DNA from: Omphiscola glabra
Lineage: Eukaryota > Mollusca > Gastropoda > Lymnaeidae
Assembly: GCA_964017045.1 (NCBI GenBank)
Contig: OZ024798.1
Span: 14,019,724 to 14,083,723, forward strand
DNA: 64,000 bases
Reading direction: 5' to 3'
The notes under the pieces are model-generated. The model saw only the letters and a program-made list of their open reading frames with translations. It was not told where the DNA came from and ran no database searches. Shown piece after piece: positions 12,429 through 25,070 of the stretch. How positions within the stretch are numbered: the stretch's first letter is position 1; every line of letters starts with the position of its first letter. A program made the position numbers and the translations under genes.

Positions 12429-15365
12429 GTCCATTATTGCTGCTACGCTGCTAGAGGGCGCTTCTATGTGTACGTCTTCTAACATGCCGACATTTTTTGG
12501 TGCGTGCCGGCGTGCAATTGTATTTTTTAGTGTGTGCTTTATTTGTGGATGGATAGCAGCGCACTTTTGATGGTGTATCAATAATGCCGGTTATGAGCTT
12601 GTGGTGGGTATTTGGGTCATCGAATTATCCTCATGCGCAAATTTGGATTATTTGAGGCTACTAACTTTTTAAAAATAAGTAAAAATGAAAATAGGGGCGG
12701 TCTGCAACATGCGGCTTTTTCGGTCCCTTTCGTGTACTTTATATAGCTGGGGTTCGATTCGATTCCAATATTTATAAGAAAATCCCCGGGCGTTACTCAC
12801 TCTAACTACTTCACTGTTTAAGACCCAAAAATGATAACCATTGGGTGAGTTGGTTTTTTTTTCTTACTCCCCTCCGTCTCTTGGCAAAATGAATGGTACG
12901 CAACCAACATGCTTGGTTGTTTCTTTTAACACCACTAAGAGACGAACACCTAGCTCTCTATTTTATCATACAAGTAGCCTACTTTATCAATTTATGTGAA
13001 ACGGAGAATTGTAGAAGAAAATTAACTTAAGCCTGCGTAAATAAGATATATAATTATTTTTATGTAGTGTTAAGAGCTACCAACAACTAACGCCTCTCAA
13101 TCCCGTAGAGGTGAAATCTTCAAGGAGGGTCATGCGTCAGTAAATGGGACTATGACATTTTTTGTCTGTAGTGTATTTCAAGTAGGCATTCAAGTGTAAG
13201 TAGAGTAAAGTAAAGATATAAGTTATTTTTTCAATATTAATTAATGTATATATAAGGCATACACACATTCTTTCCCCCGTCCCAAAATACTATCACTGAT
13301 TAACCTCTTAAATGTTGAAAATTATCATTTTAGAAATTTACCCTTTTTTGTCTAATTTTATACCAATGTGCTTAACATCAGGAGGCCGGGGAGGGGGGGG
13401 GGTTGGTCTAACGTAGTGTTTCCCAACGGACGCCTCTCAGACGGGCAATTGTTAGATTTATTTATTTAATTATTTTTGTCGGTTTGTGGTGTGGGGGGGG
13501 GGTATGAAATATTTAAAAGGAGGTCGGCAATGTTAGAAACGATTTTTTTTAAAAATATCCCCACACTGAATCTCTTTTGTTGATTGTAATTCAAAAATAG
13601 TTCCCTAATTGTAAGAATGATCATGCACTTACAGCTTTGAATCTCGAGGCCTACTCGCCTACACCGGTCACGAAGTTGAAATTAAGTCTTCCCGGCGGCT
13701 GTATGGACACATTTTAAATTATTTCATTAAGCGTGAGTGGGGGAAGCAGGGGGGGTGGGGGGTTATAGCATGAAATGTTGTTAGCTCCTCAAATAGATAT
13801 ATTAACACTGCTCTAGGACAGATCACATCAACAGTAAATCATTAGGTTTGTCCCACAACACACCAATAACAACGAAATTCTTTTCATGATGACAATACTT
13901 TATTAAACTCCCACAATATGGTGCAAGGGTCAAATATGAAGATCGCTAGGATTCAGCTTTCTATACATTAAATCATGACTACACAAGAATAAACCACAAA
14001 GAAAAAACTACATCAAGACGTCATTTACTACACCAAAATGTATTGTTTAAAAATACATCATAACGTTATCAATTACAACAAAAGTAGCAAGCTGCATCAT
14101 GACGTAAATATGATTTAACCATTAAGGACCTAAGATTGACCCTACAACACAGACCAAACACTTAACATGCTAACAGGTCATTAATCATAGGATGACCTCC
14201 CTGTCAGACAGAGGCTTTTGGGCTGTGGGCTGATAAAACCCATCCCATTTTCATCATTTTAAACCTTTTCTCCATTAATAATAACATCAACTTTTCATGA
14301 AAACATCAGACCTTAAAGTAGTGGACAGGTTTACCTTACATACATATACTAAAAGCAATGACACCTCACATCAACCAAAACCTCACAAAAGATATTTTTT
14401 ATAAAAGATTAAATCACATAAATATTTTGCTTAGAAACACCAAGATCAGTAGGAGCTACCTGCTGCATGCTTTGAGGAAAAAAAATAATTGCAAATGATA
14501 CACAGTGAAAGAAAAAATATGCTAACAAAAGCATGGGGAAAATTAAAAACCTCTGTGAACAAGATGCACCACCACCCACATCTCAACTTTAGAAATAAAT
14601 GAAATAATTGACAGATAATGACCGCACCAGAAAAATACTTCTGCAAAGGTATGAAGTAACTAAATATAATAAAAATGCATATTGTGACGTGGAGTTCCTG
14701 GATGTTGTGAGTTGCTGTTGACATTTTAAAACTTCTTAAAGTGTCAATGTGTACACTTTGAAACCATTAAGAGTTAATATTCTTAGAGTTTCCTGGGTGT
14801 CAATACAATGAAAAACTGCAGTGATCTTTCATATTTTTTTTTAAAAAGAGAAAAGCATCTAAATGATGCAGGAATAGATGTCACATGTATACGACATGCA
14901 TATTGATGCCTCAAAAAGGGAAATTTGGTGTAAAAAGCTACTCTTTGAGGGAAAAAGTCGATTCATGGTTTATCAGAAAAACAGTATCACAAATACAAGC
15001 AGAAATGATAATGTATTGATACAAAAATTTATATAACTTGACTAATAAAAAGTATGTATTGATACAAAAATTTATATAACTTGACTAAAAGTATGCTGGG
15101 TGTCAAATATAGTAGTATAATAAATCACAAACAAATAGTTGACTGTTTTTGTTTTTTTTCACTTATCTAAAACATAATTTTTATCAATTCTTAAACCAAA
15201 GCAATGACACTCTGAGATAATTTATTAAATTTTAATGCAGTCCCACATACAAAAATAGCGTATAGGAAAGAGTGATTGAAAAATTGGGAAAATGTATAAG
15301 CTTTTTGGTTGTTTTTGTCTCATAATTTCATATTGAACAAACTCACATTCGAACAAACTTCTATC

Positions 15366-15531
15366 CAGGGCCGAATTTAGACTTGCTGAGGACCTAAGCT
15401 AAACAAAGTCCAGAGGCTCCCCCACCGTTTGAAATTACATGAGGTGGTCCAAGAAAAATTAAAAATATACAGCTGGCAGATTGTGAGGCCCTAGGCTGTA
15501 GCTTATTTAGCTTATGGATAAATCCGGTATT
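15366..15531. mobile_element. short hAT-like MITE
   Basis: Begins CAGGGCCGAATTTAG and ends with the approximate complement ATAAATCCGGTATTG. Possible 8-bp flanks CTTCTATC and TTTCCATC match at 6 of 8 positions. Confidence 0.45.
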
Positions 15532-18500
15532 GTTTCCATCTAACAATTTTCTTTGAAACTAAATTTCTTTCAAATTTTCTGGTAGCCTAAAAACAGCATG
15601 GAAACAAATTTTAACTGAATTCTAAAAAAAACAAAAACACAAGCAACAAATAAAAAAACATCTTTAAAATATAGAAAGCAAGGACAAAACTAAAGATATG
15701 GAACAGAAAAAAACATGGTTAACAAAGAAACCATTTTTAAACACTTGGAATGAATTATAATATAACAGCACAAAAAAAATATTTTTTTAAAAAATCAATG
15801 AAATGAACAGAAGTTCAACAGAGATAAATCCATATTAAGAATCAAAACAGATCAAAAGAGTGCAGGGCATGAATTTCTTCTACTACCAGTTCAGATAATT
15901 TCATAATTATCTTTTTAGAACTTAAATGGCATTGATTATGGTAAACATTATTAATTAAACTAATTTAGCTTACTCACTGATCTGTCTAGGATCCTCACAA
16001 AATCTACGAGATTTAGATTGTACATTATGATATTAGTAGTTGACAAATTAATGTTGGAATTAGTCATGAAATATATATATAACAGTTATGTGCAAGTAGA
16101 ACATGCTAATATAAATATAACAGAAAATTAATGTCAAATAATTATCTCGGTTCGAATGTGAGTGCCAATTTTTAGAGCAAGTTTTAAAGTTCAAATATAT
16201 AATTAAAAAAGATAATTCCGATTAAAGCAATTTAATAGTAATATTATCATATAATCTTAAACAAGTTAGTGTTGCTTGGTACTAACTGGAATGTTTAGCA
16301 AAGTAAGACCAAAAAAAAGGAATGTGCAATGAAACATAATCAAGTCTGCTAAAAGAATGTGATCCTCCTCCCACTGGATCTGGTTACGCTCACATCTATA
16401 AGTACAGTCGCTTGAGTCACTGATCAATTTTTTAATTGACATTCCTACAGCAGCACACAAGGAATAAAAGTGTTAGACTGCGGTAAAGCTTTAAAATTAA
16501 TTAATCCACACCAAGAAGGAAACCATAAATAGCTTTTGTCTGTCAGACAGGACTGACAACCATAACATCAATTTGTTTAACTTACATATGACTCCAAAGG
16601 TAAAAATCAATGAAGAAAACTATAATTTAAAAAATAATCTTGCAAAAATTAAAAGTGGATAAGATTGCATGTACACTCTGTATAAGTTTTTGTGGACTGT
16701 GTATCTTCCAGAATGCTGCAATATATTTATTTATATAGTTCTTTTCTACACCAACAGTTAAATCCCATGGTTTCTGCTATTACTTTTATATTTAAATAAG
16801 CCTCCCCTTAGACTGAACAGTTGTGAATGTGTGTGTATTATAGATAATTGTGAATGCAAGAGATAAATTTTTATATAATTATGGAATTGTATATATTTTA
16901 AAATAGCTTGCACAAATTGAACAACAGTGTATTAAGTAGAATGGCACTTGAAGACAATGGATCTGGTTTTAAAACCAATTGAAGTCACCTAAGACTAGAA
17001 AAGGTGATGTAGGTGAAGAAACATTGAATGCTGCCAAGATTGACGTACAAAGGTGACTTTATGGAATGGTTAATTACTAATAATATGCTGAGCATGTGTT
17101 TTAATTAATATTATCACCAGTTTCACATACAAAATGGATTTGGCATATACCCGTAGATCAGACAATACTAACTACAAAACTACAAGCATATTTGCATTGT
17201 AAAGTTAACTAACCGTCATGACAATTGTAAAACTACTATCACATTTCTCATAAATTCCTAGAACAAGGCACCGGTATGCAACGAAATATCAGCTGTAGCA
17301 TAAATATTATTCATCCATCGTTACCATATTTATTATAGCGTACTTCAGCTGCTTTTATTTTACTTTGATGATTAATTATAAAGAGACAAAATATAATTAA
17401 AAACAAGATTTTTCTAACCAATGCACATGCAAGATCCAATAATGAACATTCTGCCTGAATGGCTTTCTCTGCAAACACAACAATTAAAAAAACACAAAAG
17501 ATTCAGACAAAAAGAACATAGCTTTGCAGAAGAAACGTGACAGGAGGGTGTTTAAAGTCTAAAATGGCAAAGCCAGGTTTCTTGTTTACCGTCAACCATG
17601 CCAGTAATTTAAATACAATTTATTAACAATGCTGCAAGCCTTAAAATAGGTTTTTCATTGAAATTGAGCATTATAAATGATTTGTGAACAAACTCCACAG
17701 ATAACATCACATTTCAATAACTATAATGTGTCTGGATTGTCTCATTCTAAGGCTAAGGAAACCATTTTTCTTCTGCTTATAGAAGACATGTATTTTAAAA
17801 AGTTAAAACTAAACAATGAGGCGCAATGAACTCTATGGAAATGGTGATAAATGATAACCCATTTACCCCCCACCCTAGATGGTGACAGTGAAAGTAAAGA
17901 TATTGAAAATAGTTTCCCCGGCTGTTGCATGATAGGTGGTTTATGACTAAATGCTTCTCTTCATTAACATTTTAATATGGAAATCTTCATGTAATACATT
18001 GCTATGACAATATTAATTATCATTATGGACTGCCATGTTCACTGATCAACAGTGCTTGCTTGTTGGATACCGTGCATTAGTGGAATGGAATTCTCTCTTT
18101 ACATTAGGACATTGCAGCCATACAGCACTGACTCAAAGACAAGCAGAGAACTGTTTACCAACGATGATACATTTGTATGATAATGTTAAAATTTTAGTTG
18201 TGCATTACAGCTTGAGTGGTTACCAATGATTATTATTATTATTATTAGTTGTCTTATATGATACAGATCATAGGAAGATAACTTGGCACATGGGATTGAC
18301 ACTTTATATGTGATGACTTAAATAGCAAAGTAGCATTCAAATTTTCTAAATAAATAAAAAGTTTTTAAACAGATCACGTGAGGTCAATCAGCTGTAATTG
18401 TTTCCTTGATTTAGTTCTCAAATGGCATGCAGCTTTTTATAAGCTTATTAATTTTTTACTCAGGGACGTACTTCAACAGGCTTAGGCTGTTAGATTGAAG

Positions 18501-18647
18501 CAACTTTTGCCTGCCATGCTACATGTTTTTCATGACCACAAAACTGTGGGTGGTGGAACAGAGATGTTTAGAATATGGGTGAGCCATTCCTTGACTGACA
18601 AATTGAGTTTTCATTTCTTAGTTTTCTTATATAATCTCATGTATTAA

Positions 18648-19406
18648 TATGCTGCTACTGTTGCAGGGATCATGTAAAATATGTTGCTACTGTTGCAAGA
18701 ATCATGTAAAATATGTTGTTACTGTTGCAAGAATCATGTAAAATATGTTGTTACTGTTGCAAGAATCATGTAAAATATGTTGTTACTGTTGCAAGAATCA
18801 TGTAAAATATGTTGTTACTGTTGCAAGAATCATGTAAAATATGTTGTTACTGTTGCAAGAATCATGTAAAATATGTTGTTACTGTTGCAAGAATCATGTA
18901 AAATATGCTGTTACTGTTGCAAGAATCATGTAAAATATGCTGTTACTGTTGCAAGAATCATGTAAAATATGCTGTTACTGTTGCAAGAATCATGTAAAAT
19001 ATGCTGTTACTGTTGCAAGAATCATGTAAAATATGTTGTTACTGTTGCAAGAATCATGTAAAATATGCTGTTACTGTTGCAAGAATCATGTAAAATATGC
19101 TGTTACTGTTGCAAAGATCATGTAAAATATGCTGTTACTGTTGCAAAGATCATGTAAAATATGTTGTTACTGTTGCAAGGATCATGTAAAATATGCTGTT
19201 ACTGTTGCAAAGATCATGTAAAATATGCTGTTACTGTTGCAAAGATCATGTAAAATATGCTGTTACTGTTGCAAAGATCATGTAAAATATGCTGTTACTG
19301 TTGCAAAGATCATGTAAAATATGCTGTTACTGTTGCAAGAATCATGTAAAATATGTTGTTACTGTTGCAAGGATCATGTAAAATATGTTGTTACTGTTGC
19401 AAGGAT
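18648..19406. repeat. 32-bp minisatellite overlapping the 3' end of gene B
   Basis: About 24 copies of a 32-bp unit containing TTACTGTTGCAAGAATCATG. The copy at the right end is the last coding stretch of gene B: on the minus strand it encodes [10 protein letters not shown] and the stop at 19376-19374. The array therefore grew from the gene's own final codons into the 3' untranslated region. Unit variants (GAATC, AGATC, GGATC; GTTGTT, GCTGTT) cluster in blocks, as expected from local unequal exchange or slippage. Confidence 0.93.
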
Positions 19407-22400
19407 CAGCTGGCTGCAGGCTGGACAGTGGGTCAGAGATTTTGAGCAGTCAACACATGAATAAAGATGTCCACATGGAAGAAACAAGTCCTTGATCGGG
19501 GCAACCAGACATATTTTGCAATTCACCTGGTGCTGAAGCAATTTCTTCTCCCTCTCAAGTAGACTCACTGTTAAATCTTTGACTGATTCTGACTTATGGG
19601 AACCTGTAAAAAAAAGACAAGAAGATTTACCATGTTTTTTAAGTTAAAAGTTATTATGAACCTGACCTTTCCCACTTTCAAAAAAACCATTTCATTTTGA
19701 TAATAATTTACAACCATTTTCCTGTTAATTGATAGCTCTGAAACAGAAAAAAAAACATACAATGATCAGAAATAGCCTACAACAAGCTTACCATAGTTTG
19801 AGTCAGTTTTGTTTTGTGATGGTAGGTCTACACCAGATGAAGAATGTGAGGCGCTGCTTGGTTCAAGTAGATGCTTCTGAGGAATTCCCTGATCAGACTG
19901 CACATTGGATCTCACTTCAGTTTCATTTGCATTATCATATCCACGGGATTCAGTCAAATCATCTCCTGGGGATATAAAAACCATTAAAGCTCTACACTTT
20001 ACTCCAACATTTTGGGACACAATATTTGTAAAATATCTCAGTGGATTTGACAGCATTTAAAACATAAAGAGCTATCGAGGTCTGAAGTTTTATGGAAACA
20101 AATTGGTGCCAATTATTATTAATTTTATACTATAACTATCTAGTTTTTAAGATATATATATAAAAACAAACAAAACTGAATACACCAGACTGACCTGAAT
20201 AAGACGCCCCACCATATTCTACAACATTTGCTGCCCCTGGAGTCACTCTAAAATTATTTCCTTCAGGTGCTTGATTCTGAGAAGCCACTGGCTGCTGTAC
20301 ATCAGTGGATGGCTGGCTGGGAGACTGCTGGTTTTCAGTAACTGTTGGAACAACCAGCATTTGAAGTTTTGGAGGAGGATTATCATCACTGCCATAAGAG
20401 CTTTGGCCTGAGGTTGGCTCTGCTTTTTTTTTAAAAATTGAAAATAAGAGAAGAACAAAAACAACAAATAAATCATTTTTGTAATAAAAATGCATTTCCT
20501 ATTCTCCCCCCACTTCTGTAAATTAATATTTATTCATATGGATTTAATATAAATTTTAAAAATTTCAGCTCATTTCTAATGTACAATTTTTCTAAAATAG
20601 AAAAAGTATTTCATTTTAAAACAAGGATCAAAAGACAGTCTACTTTATCACACCATGAAGAAGACTGATGTGTATTTACAATGTATTTGGGGTCTTTGGT
20701 GGTTGTGTTCTTCCATCATACTAGATAACCCAGTGGTCTGCTGAGTTTGTAGAAAAGGACAGGTTGGCCTCAGCCTTTCATGCTCCACATTGATATCGTC
20801 TCCCGGCTTCCACGATTTCAGGCCAAGTCCGCACTGGTAACATCGGACGCAATCTGCATAACCTGTGCATGCATCATTCAATATAATTAACAGATGAATT
20901 CGTTCAGCCATTGATAAAAAGTATTCTTACACTTAAATCAGAACAATGGCCCTAACTAAAAATAGAAAATCAATGTATGCTTATATGGAAACAAAAGATT
21001 GCTGAAACAATACCACACACCAACAAATTCCAATGAACAAGTTAGTTTTTATAACTGAACAAATAGTGTCTTACCAGCGTAGAAAAATCCAGCCCTGGCA
21101 AGGTCATGAGGATCGTGAACATGCCCTGCCGGCCAAGCAACAAAACTTTCCAACCTCTTTTGGTAAGATATGTAGACGGGGTAGGAAGGATGACTCAAGG
21201 CTCTGCTGTCCAGGTTACGTGTGGGCAGATTTACAGACACTGGCCTTGGTATATTCTCAGTTGGCCGTGGGGCAGTTGGTCTTGTTGGTTCAGGAATTTT
21301 TCTAAAAACGTCCTCAGAGGTGCAGGCTTTGGGGGAAACAAATCGTGGATCCATGAAACATGCAAAACTTGATCATAGTTTTCATTTAAAACAACAACAC
21401 GAGAAAGATAAAGAACTTCAAAATCCATACAATTTCTTAACAGATGAACAAAGGTTGTTATCTACAGGTTTCATGAGCTGGTAACAATAAAGTGAATGAG
21501 CATTACCCTGTAAGACAGAAATACCAAGTGCATTTTCTCTGTCTACTCCGTTGTGCATCCAGATGTCAAGCTTCAGGTCGTTGCGACCGTTGTGCTTGTA
21601 ACAAATGACAGGTGCTCCAGATGAGCCTGGATAAGTGACTGCCGTGTACTGGAGTGCTTTCTTGACATTTGATATATCAGCAGGGACTACAGGAGGAGAA
21701 AGATAGAAGTCTTAATGATGAGTTCTATATCTAAACTAAGTTAAACTTAATGCCTAGTAGAAGTCTTGTAAACAAAACATATATAAGGTTCATTATTTCC
21801 ACCCAAAAGACTCAAAAATGTTTCTGTAAATTTGTTTGGAATGATGTCAAAAATAAAATTAATACTTTATTGAAAAAAGAGTAACTGAACTAATTATAAG
21901 AATGTATATATAAATCATATTGATTTTAATTAACAATGCTGAATGTGTTTATCCAATCAAATATTTCAATGCAACAATTTTTGTAACATTATTTTATCAG
22001 ACTTTACAGATGAGCACATAATATCGCTAAAGAACAAACAATGGCCTTGTGGCCTAAACAAACAAGAGGTGGCAGATTTGAATTTATTCGGGGACATCCC
22101 AAGATTTGGAAAAATAGCAGGGTGGAATGGAAAAGTTGGCCTAATAAGGTTACTGTTCTTAATTAAGCAAAGTCACAAACTAAGAAAAAATCCCCTGGGG
22201 TAAAATAATCTTGGCACATTACTACACAAAATGGCAGTAATCTTACCAGTTAAGTTAAAGTCAAGAAGCATAGTAGCGAACAGTAAATCTAAACAAATTA
22301 GTTTTAGAAACCAAGATCAAAATTATTCACCTTTCTTATGGTTGTCAATTTTGAAAAGCTTATTCTTTCCACTTGAGTCTGTTTCAAGGCCATATTTCAC

Positions 22401-25070
22401 AGAAACACAATCACCAAATGACAGACTTTTCTCCCTTCCATGGGGATGACTAATAATCACAACTGTTTTACTCATGTACTCTTTGACTTTCATGGGCAGC
22501 GTCTCACCAAGTTCAAACAGCTCCACTCTTATCTTATTCAACATTTTCACAAGTTCCAAGTTTGTTGTTGAATACACTAAAGTAGCCTTACAGCCTCTGG
22601 GATCTTGGCTACAATGCAAATGACCGCCTTTCAATTCAACAGGATCCCAGTTGGGCAGACTTAGGGAAAGTTCAACAGTTGAATCTTTTGCCTCCTGGTT
22701 ATTGAAAACAATGTGTGGATTGGTCTCAACGTAGATAAGTCCGACTTCAGACTCGTCACTCAAGCCAGGGTTCCCATTCTTCAGAGCCTGCGGTAGATCT
22801 TTGAACTCGATTATCTTGCCATCTGTGCCAAAGAGACTTCCAGTGCCACAGATTCCATCCAGGCCTTTTCTGAAGGGACATCTCTTCTGAGGAGGCCTGA
22901 ACTGTGAGAGTTCTGAGCTGGTCACTTTAACAATTAGCTGTGCGCACAGTTGAAAAAACTTTAAAACGTCCCGATGCTTCAGTTGTACCGGAAGGTGTTC
23001 CATTGTTAAATTAATAAACTTCACAAATCCCCTGTGCTCCAGGATTTCAGTGCCTTTTTCATCTTTAATCTTTGAACACTCACATTCAAATAATTCATCA
23101 TCAACTGGGAAAGAAAATAATGATGTAAATTATTTTTCTTAAACAAAACTTTCATGCACAATTTAATGCAAACAATAAGTAATTATCCCAATTTTGAAAA
23201 TAGTGTTTGCCATTGAACTTTTAATTTGTTTAAAATAACATAAGTGAATCACATTCCTATGAGTCCTTTAACTTTAACTCATAATTTTAATTGCCATCAA
23301 AATAGACTTTAATAAAAGTACAGTTTGCAGGATACTCACAACAGAAATTACTACAGCAAATAGCAGAGGTATCTTCTTCTGGAAAGTTTGTTGCACCTAT
23401 AAATAAGTTATCTTGAATTATTGCATAGGTAATTTATAAATGGGCCTCTTGAAGGTTTATGCATATAAAAAGTTATTTTATTACAGTTACTGGTTTTGAT
23501 AAAGAAAGGGACTTTAACTTGAAGAGTTCCCTAGAGCCATGCTACCCAAAGAGTTGTTACACAGATCAGCACTAAAACAATAACACCAAAAAAGATCATC
23601 GCTCCAAATCCACAATTCCTGCCTATCAGCCACACCCACAGTGTTGAGAAGCAATGCCATAAAGAATGTTTGCTTATGACTGTACAAAAGATTATGTTAA
23701 AGAATATGTGTAAAATAAAATGTATAGCATTGTAAAATTATTTTTAAAAATATCTATTTTCCTTTTAGACAAATATAGAAATATTATAACAACACATGTT
23801 TAAAAAGCACTTGAAATAATTAGAACTTGAAAAATTTAACCTTTTTAAGAAACATATCAACCAGCTTCAAATTATTTTTAAAAATCAACTCACCACTTAA
23901 AGATGACAAATTTGAAATATCATTTCCCATCAAGGGTTGAAACATGTCTTCACTTGAAGCAGTTCCCAAAGAACTGGTATCCAAAGATGAAGATTCCGCA
24001 GAAACACCAAAGGCATCAGAAGCAAATGAGCTCTCAGCACTGACAAATCTGCAACCCCTGTTGTGGTATTTTGAGCTTGCTGGATCCGTTCTTATTTCAT
24101 GAAGGTTGACCAAATTTTTACAATCCTCACAAATGATGGCATTTCCTGTTCCAGTGTATGAAAAACCAGATGCTGCCAACTTGATGAAAGGAACTTGGCT
24201 TTCCACAAGAGTTATTGGCTGGAATGAAGCCAATCTTGGCATGTCAAATGCTGGATAAACAAAGTACTCTGGTATATTTCTAACAAGATTCAAAGGCTTT
24301 AAAAGCCATCCCAAACTTAATGATTTCTCAATGTTATCGTTATTTTTGACGTCTTTTGCAAGCTCTAATTTATGAAGGCCATGACTTTGTTTTTTAACAA
24401 AAGAATTTGAAAAAATGTAATCCATACAGCAGTCCAAAAATGAAATATTTGACTTAGGTAGTACAGAGTAACATAAACCAACAGATGAGTTGACCACCAC
24501 ATCTTCAAAATTAATTCTTCTTCCAATTCCTATCAATAAGAATATAATCAAGAACAAATCAAACGTTGACAGTTTTGAACAAGTTAATCTGCAAGTTTCT
24601 GTGAAATGAAACTCGTACGTCACATTGGATCTATGGCTGCTCTTGTCAGAGCGAATTAACTTCAGCTGATTGGACATCAGCTGCTTGGTAAAATAATGTG
24701 AAAGCCGAGGTGATTTATATCCAAGCTCCATTTTCACATTCACACAAGTACTTTCTGTATCCTTACATCTGTGATAACTATGTAAATTAGAGCAATTACA
24801 TTTTAAAATTCTCTCCAGCACTTCAATATTTTTAACATTATTTTGGTTCTTTTCTCTCGTTCCGTTGTTTTCATGTTCTTTTATAGTTTTCGGAAGCTGG
24901 CCACTCTCTCGACCTATAACTTCTTCGTTTGGCATAAATTTCAAAACTGGATGAAACCAAAATTTCTTCATGTAGCTCTGATGCTCATATGGGGCAGCTT
25001 GATAATGTAACTTTGTGATGCAAATGGCAGAAAGGATTAGAAAAATATACACAGCCCCCTTTGACCCCAT
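19374..25070 (-). CDS. gene B: membrane-anchored BIR - trypsin-like - BIR - RING protein, complete
   Basis: Nine exons: 25070-23894, 23396-23340, 23104-22331, 21686-21507, 21326-21075, 20862-20680, 20422-20195, 19965-19792, 19603-19374. All eight introns are GT/AG and phase 1, giving about 1084 aa. Order: signal peptide (1-25); ectodomain with cysteines and N-x-S/T sites; membrane segment about 167-183 followed by RR, which puts the rest in the cytosol; BIR1 276-344 (C314, C317, H336-x3-C340); trypsin-like module about 432-729; BIR2 about 764-850 with canonical C821, C824, H841, C848; Ser/Pro/Gln linker (exons 7-8); a short helical stretch; C3HC4 RING 1037-1071 (H1054) and the TVTTYFT tail. 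RING tails of IAPs act as E3 ubiquitin ligases and BIRs bind caspases or adaptors; targets here are unknown. The exon 7 acceptor follows an A-run and is the weakest junction; the alternative at 20420 would create a stop. Confidence 0.9.
21507..23396 (-). other. trypsin-like peptidase cassette of gene B (exons 2-4)
   Basis: Exons 23396-23340, 23104-22331 and 21686-21507 add 337 codons between BIR1 and BIR2; gene C lacks them. After a helical lead-in (NLTMEHLP, KFFQLCAQLIVKV) the fold shows a GTGSLF strand, then TNPHIVF with H542 in the catalytic-His position, VVIISHPHG, and YPGSSGAPV with S692 in the nucleophile position (the GDSGGP equivalent), then MHNG. The third member of the triad is not obvious: around D579-C583 (DPRGCK) the expected Asp context is disturbed. 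It resembles the trypsin-like peptidase domains found in many large mollusc and cnidarian proteins. It may be an active protease, a pseudoprotease or a binding module. The phase-1 borders make it a self-contained cassette. Confidence 0.75.

Larger units (their letters stand above)
11856..18640. other. AT-rich intergenic without recognised genes
   Basis: No open frame here shows protein-family features. It holds a possible short inverted-repeat element (12049-12428), a MITE-like element (15366-15531), poly-G runs near 13390, 13492 and 13750, and otherwise unstructured AT-rich sequence. Confidence 0.4.

Noticed and set aside
21327..21354. Start of an independent gene at the ATG upstream of the gene B BIR2 exon
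   Set aside because: A strong acceptor (TTTCCCCCAAAG) at 21328/21327 gives the right phase to continue from exon 4, so the ATG is intronic.
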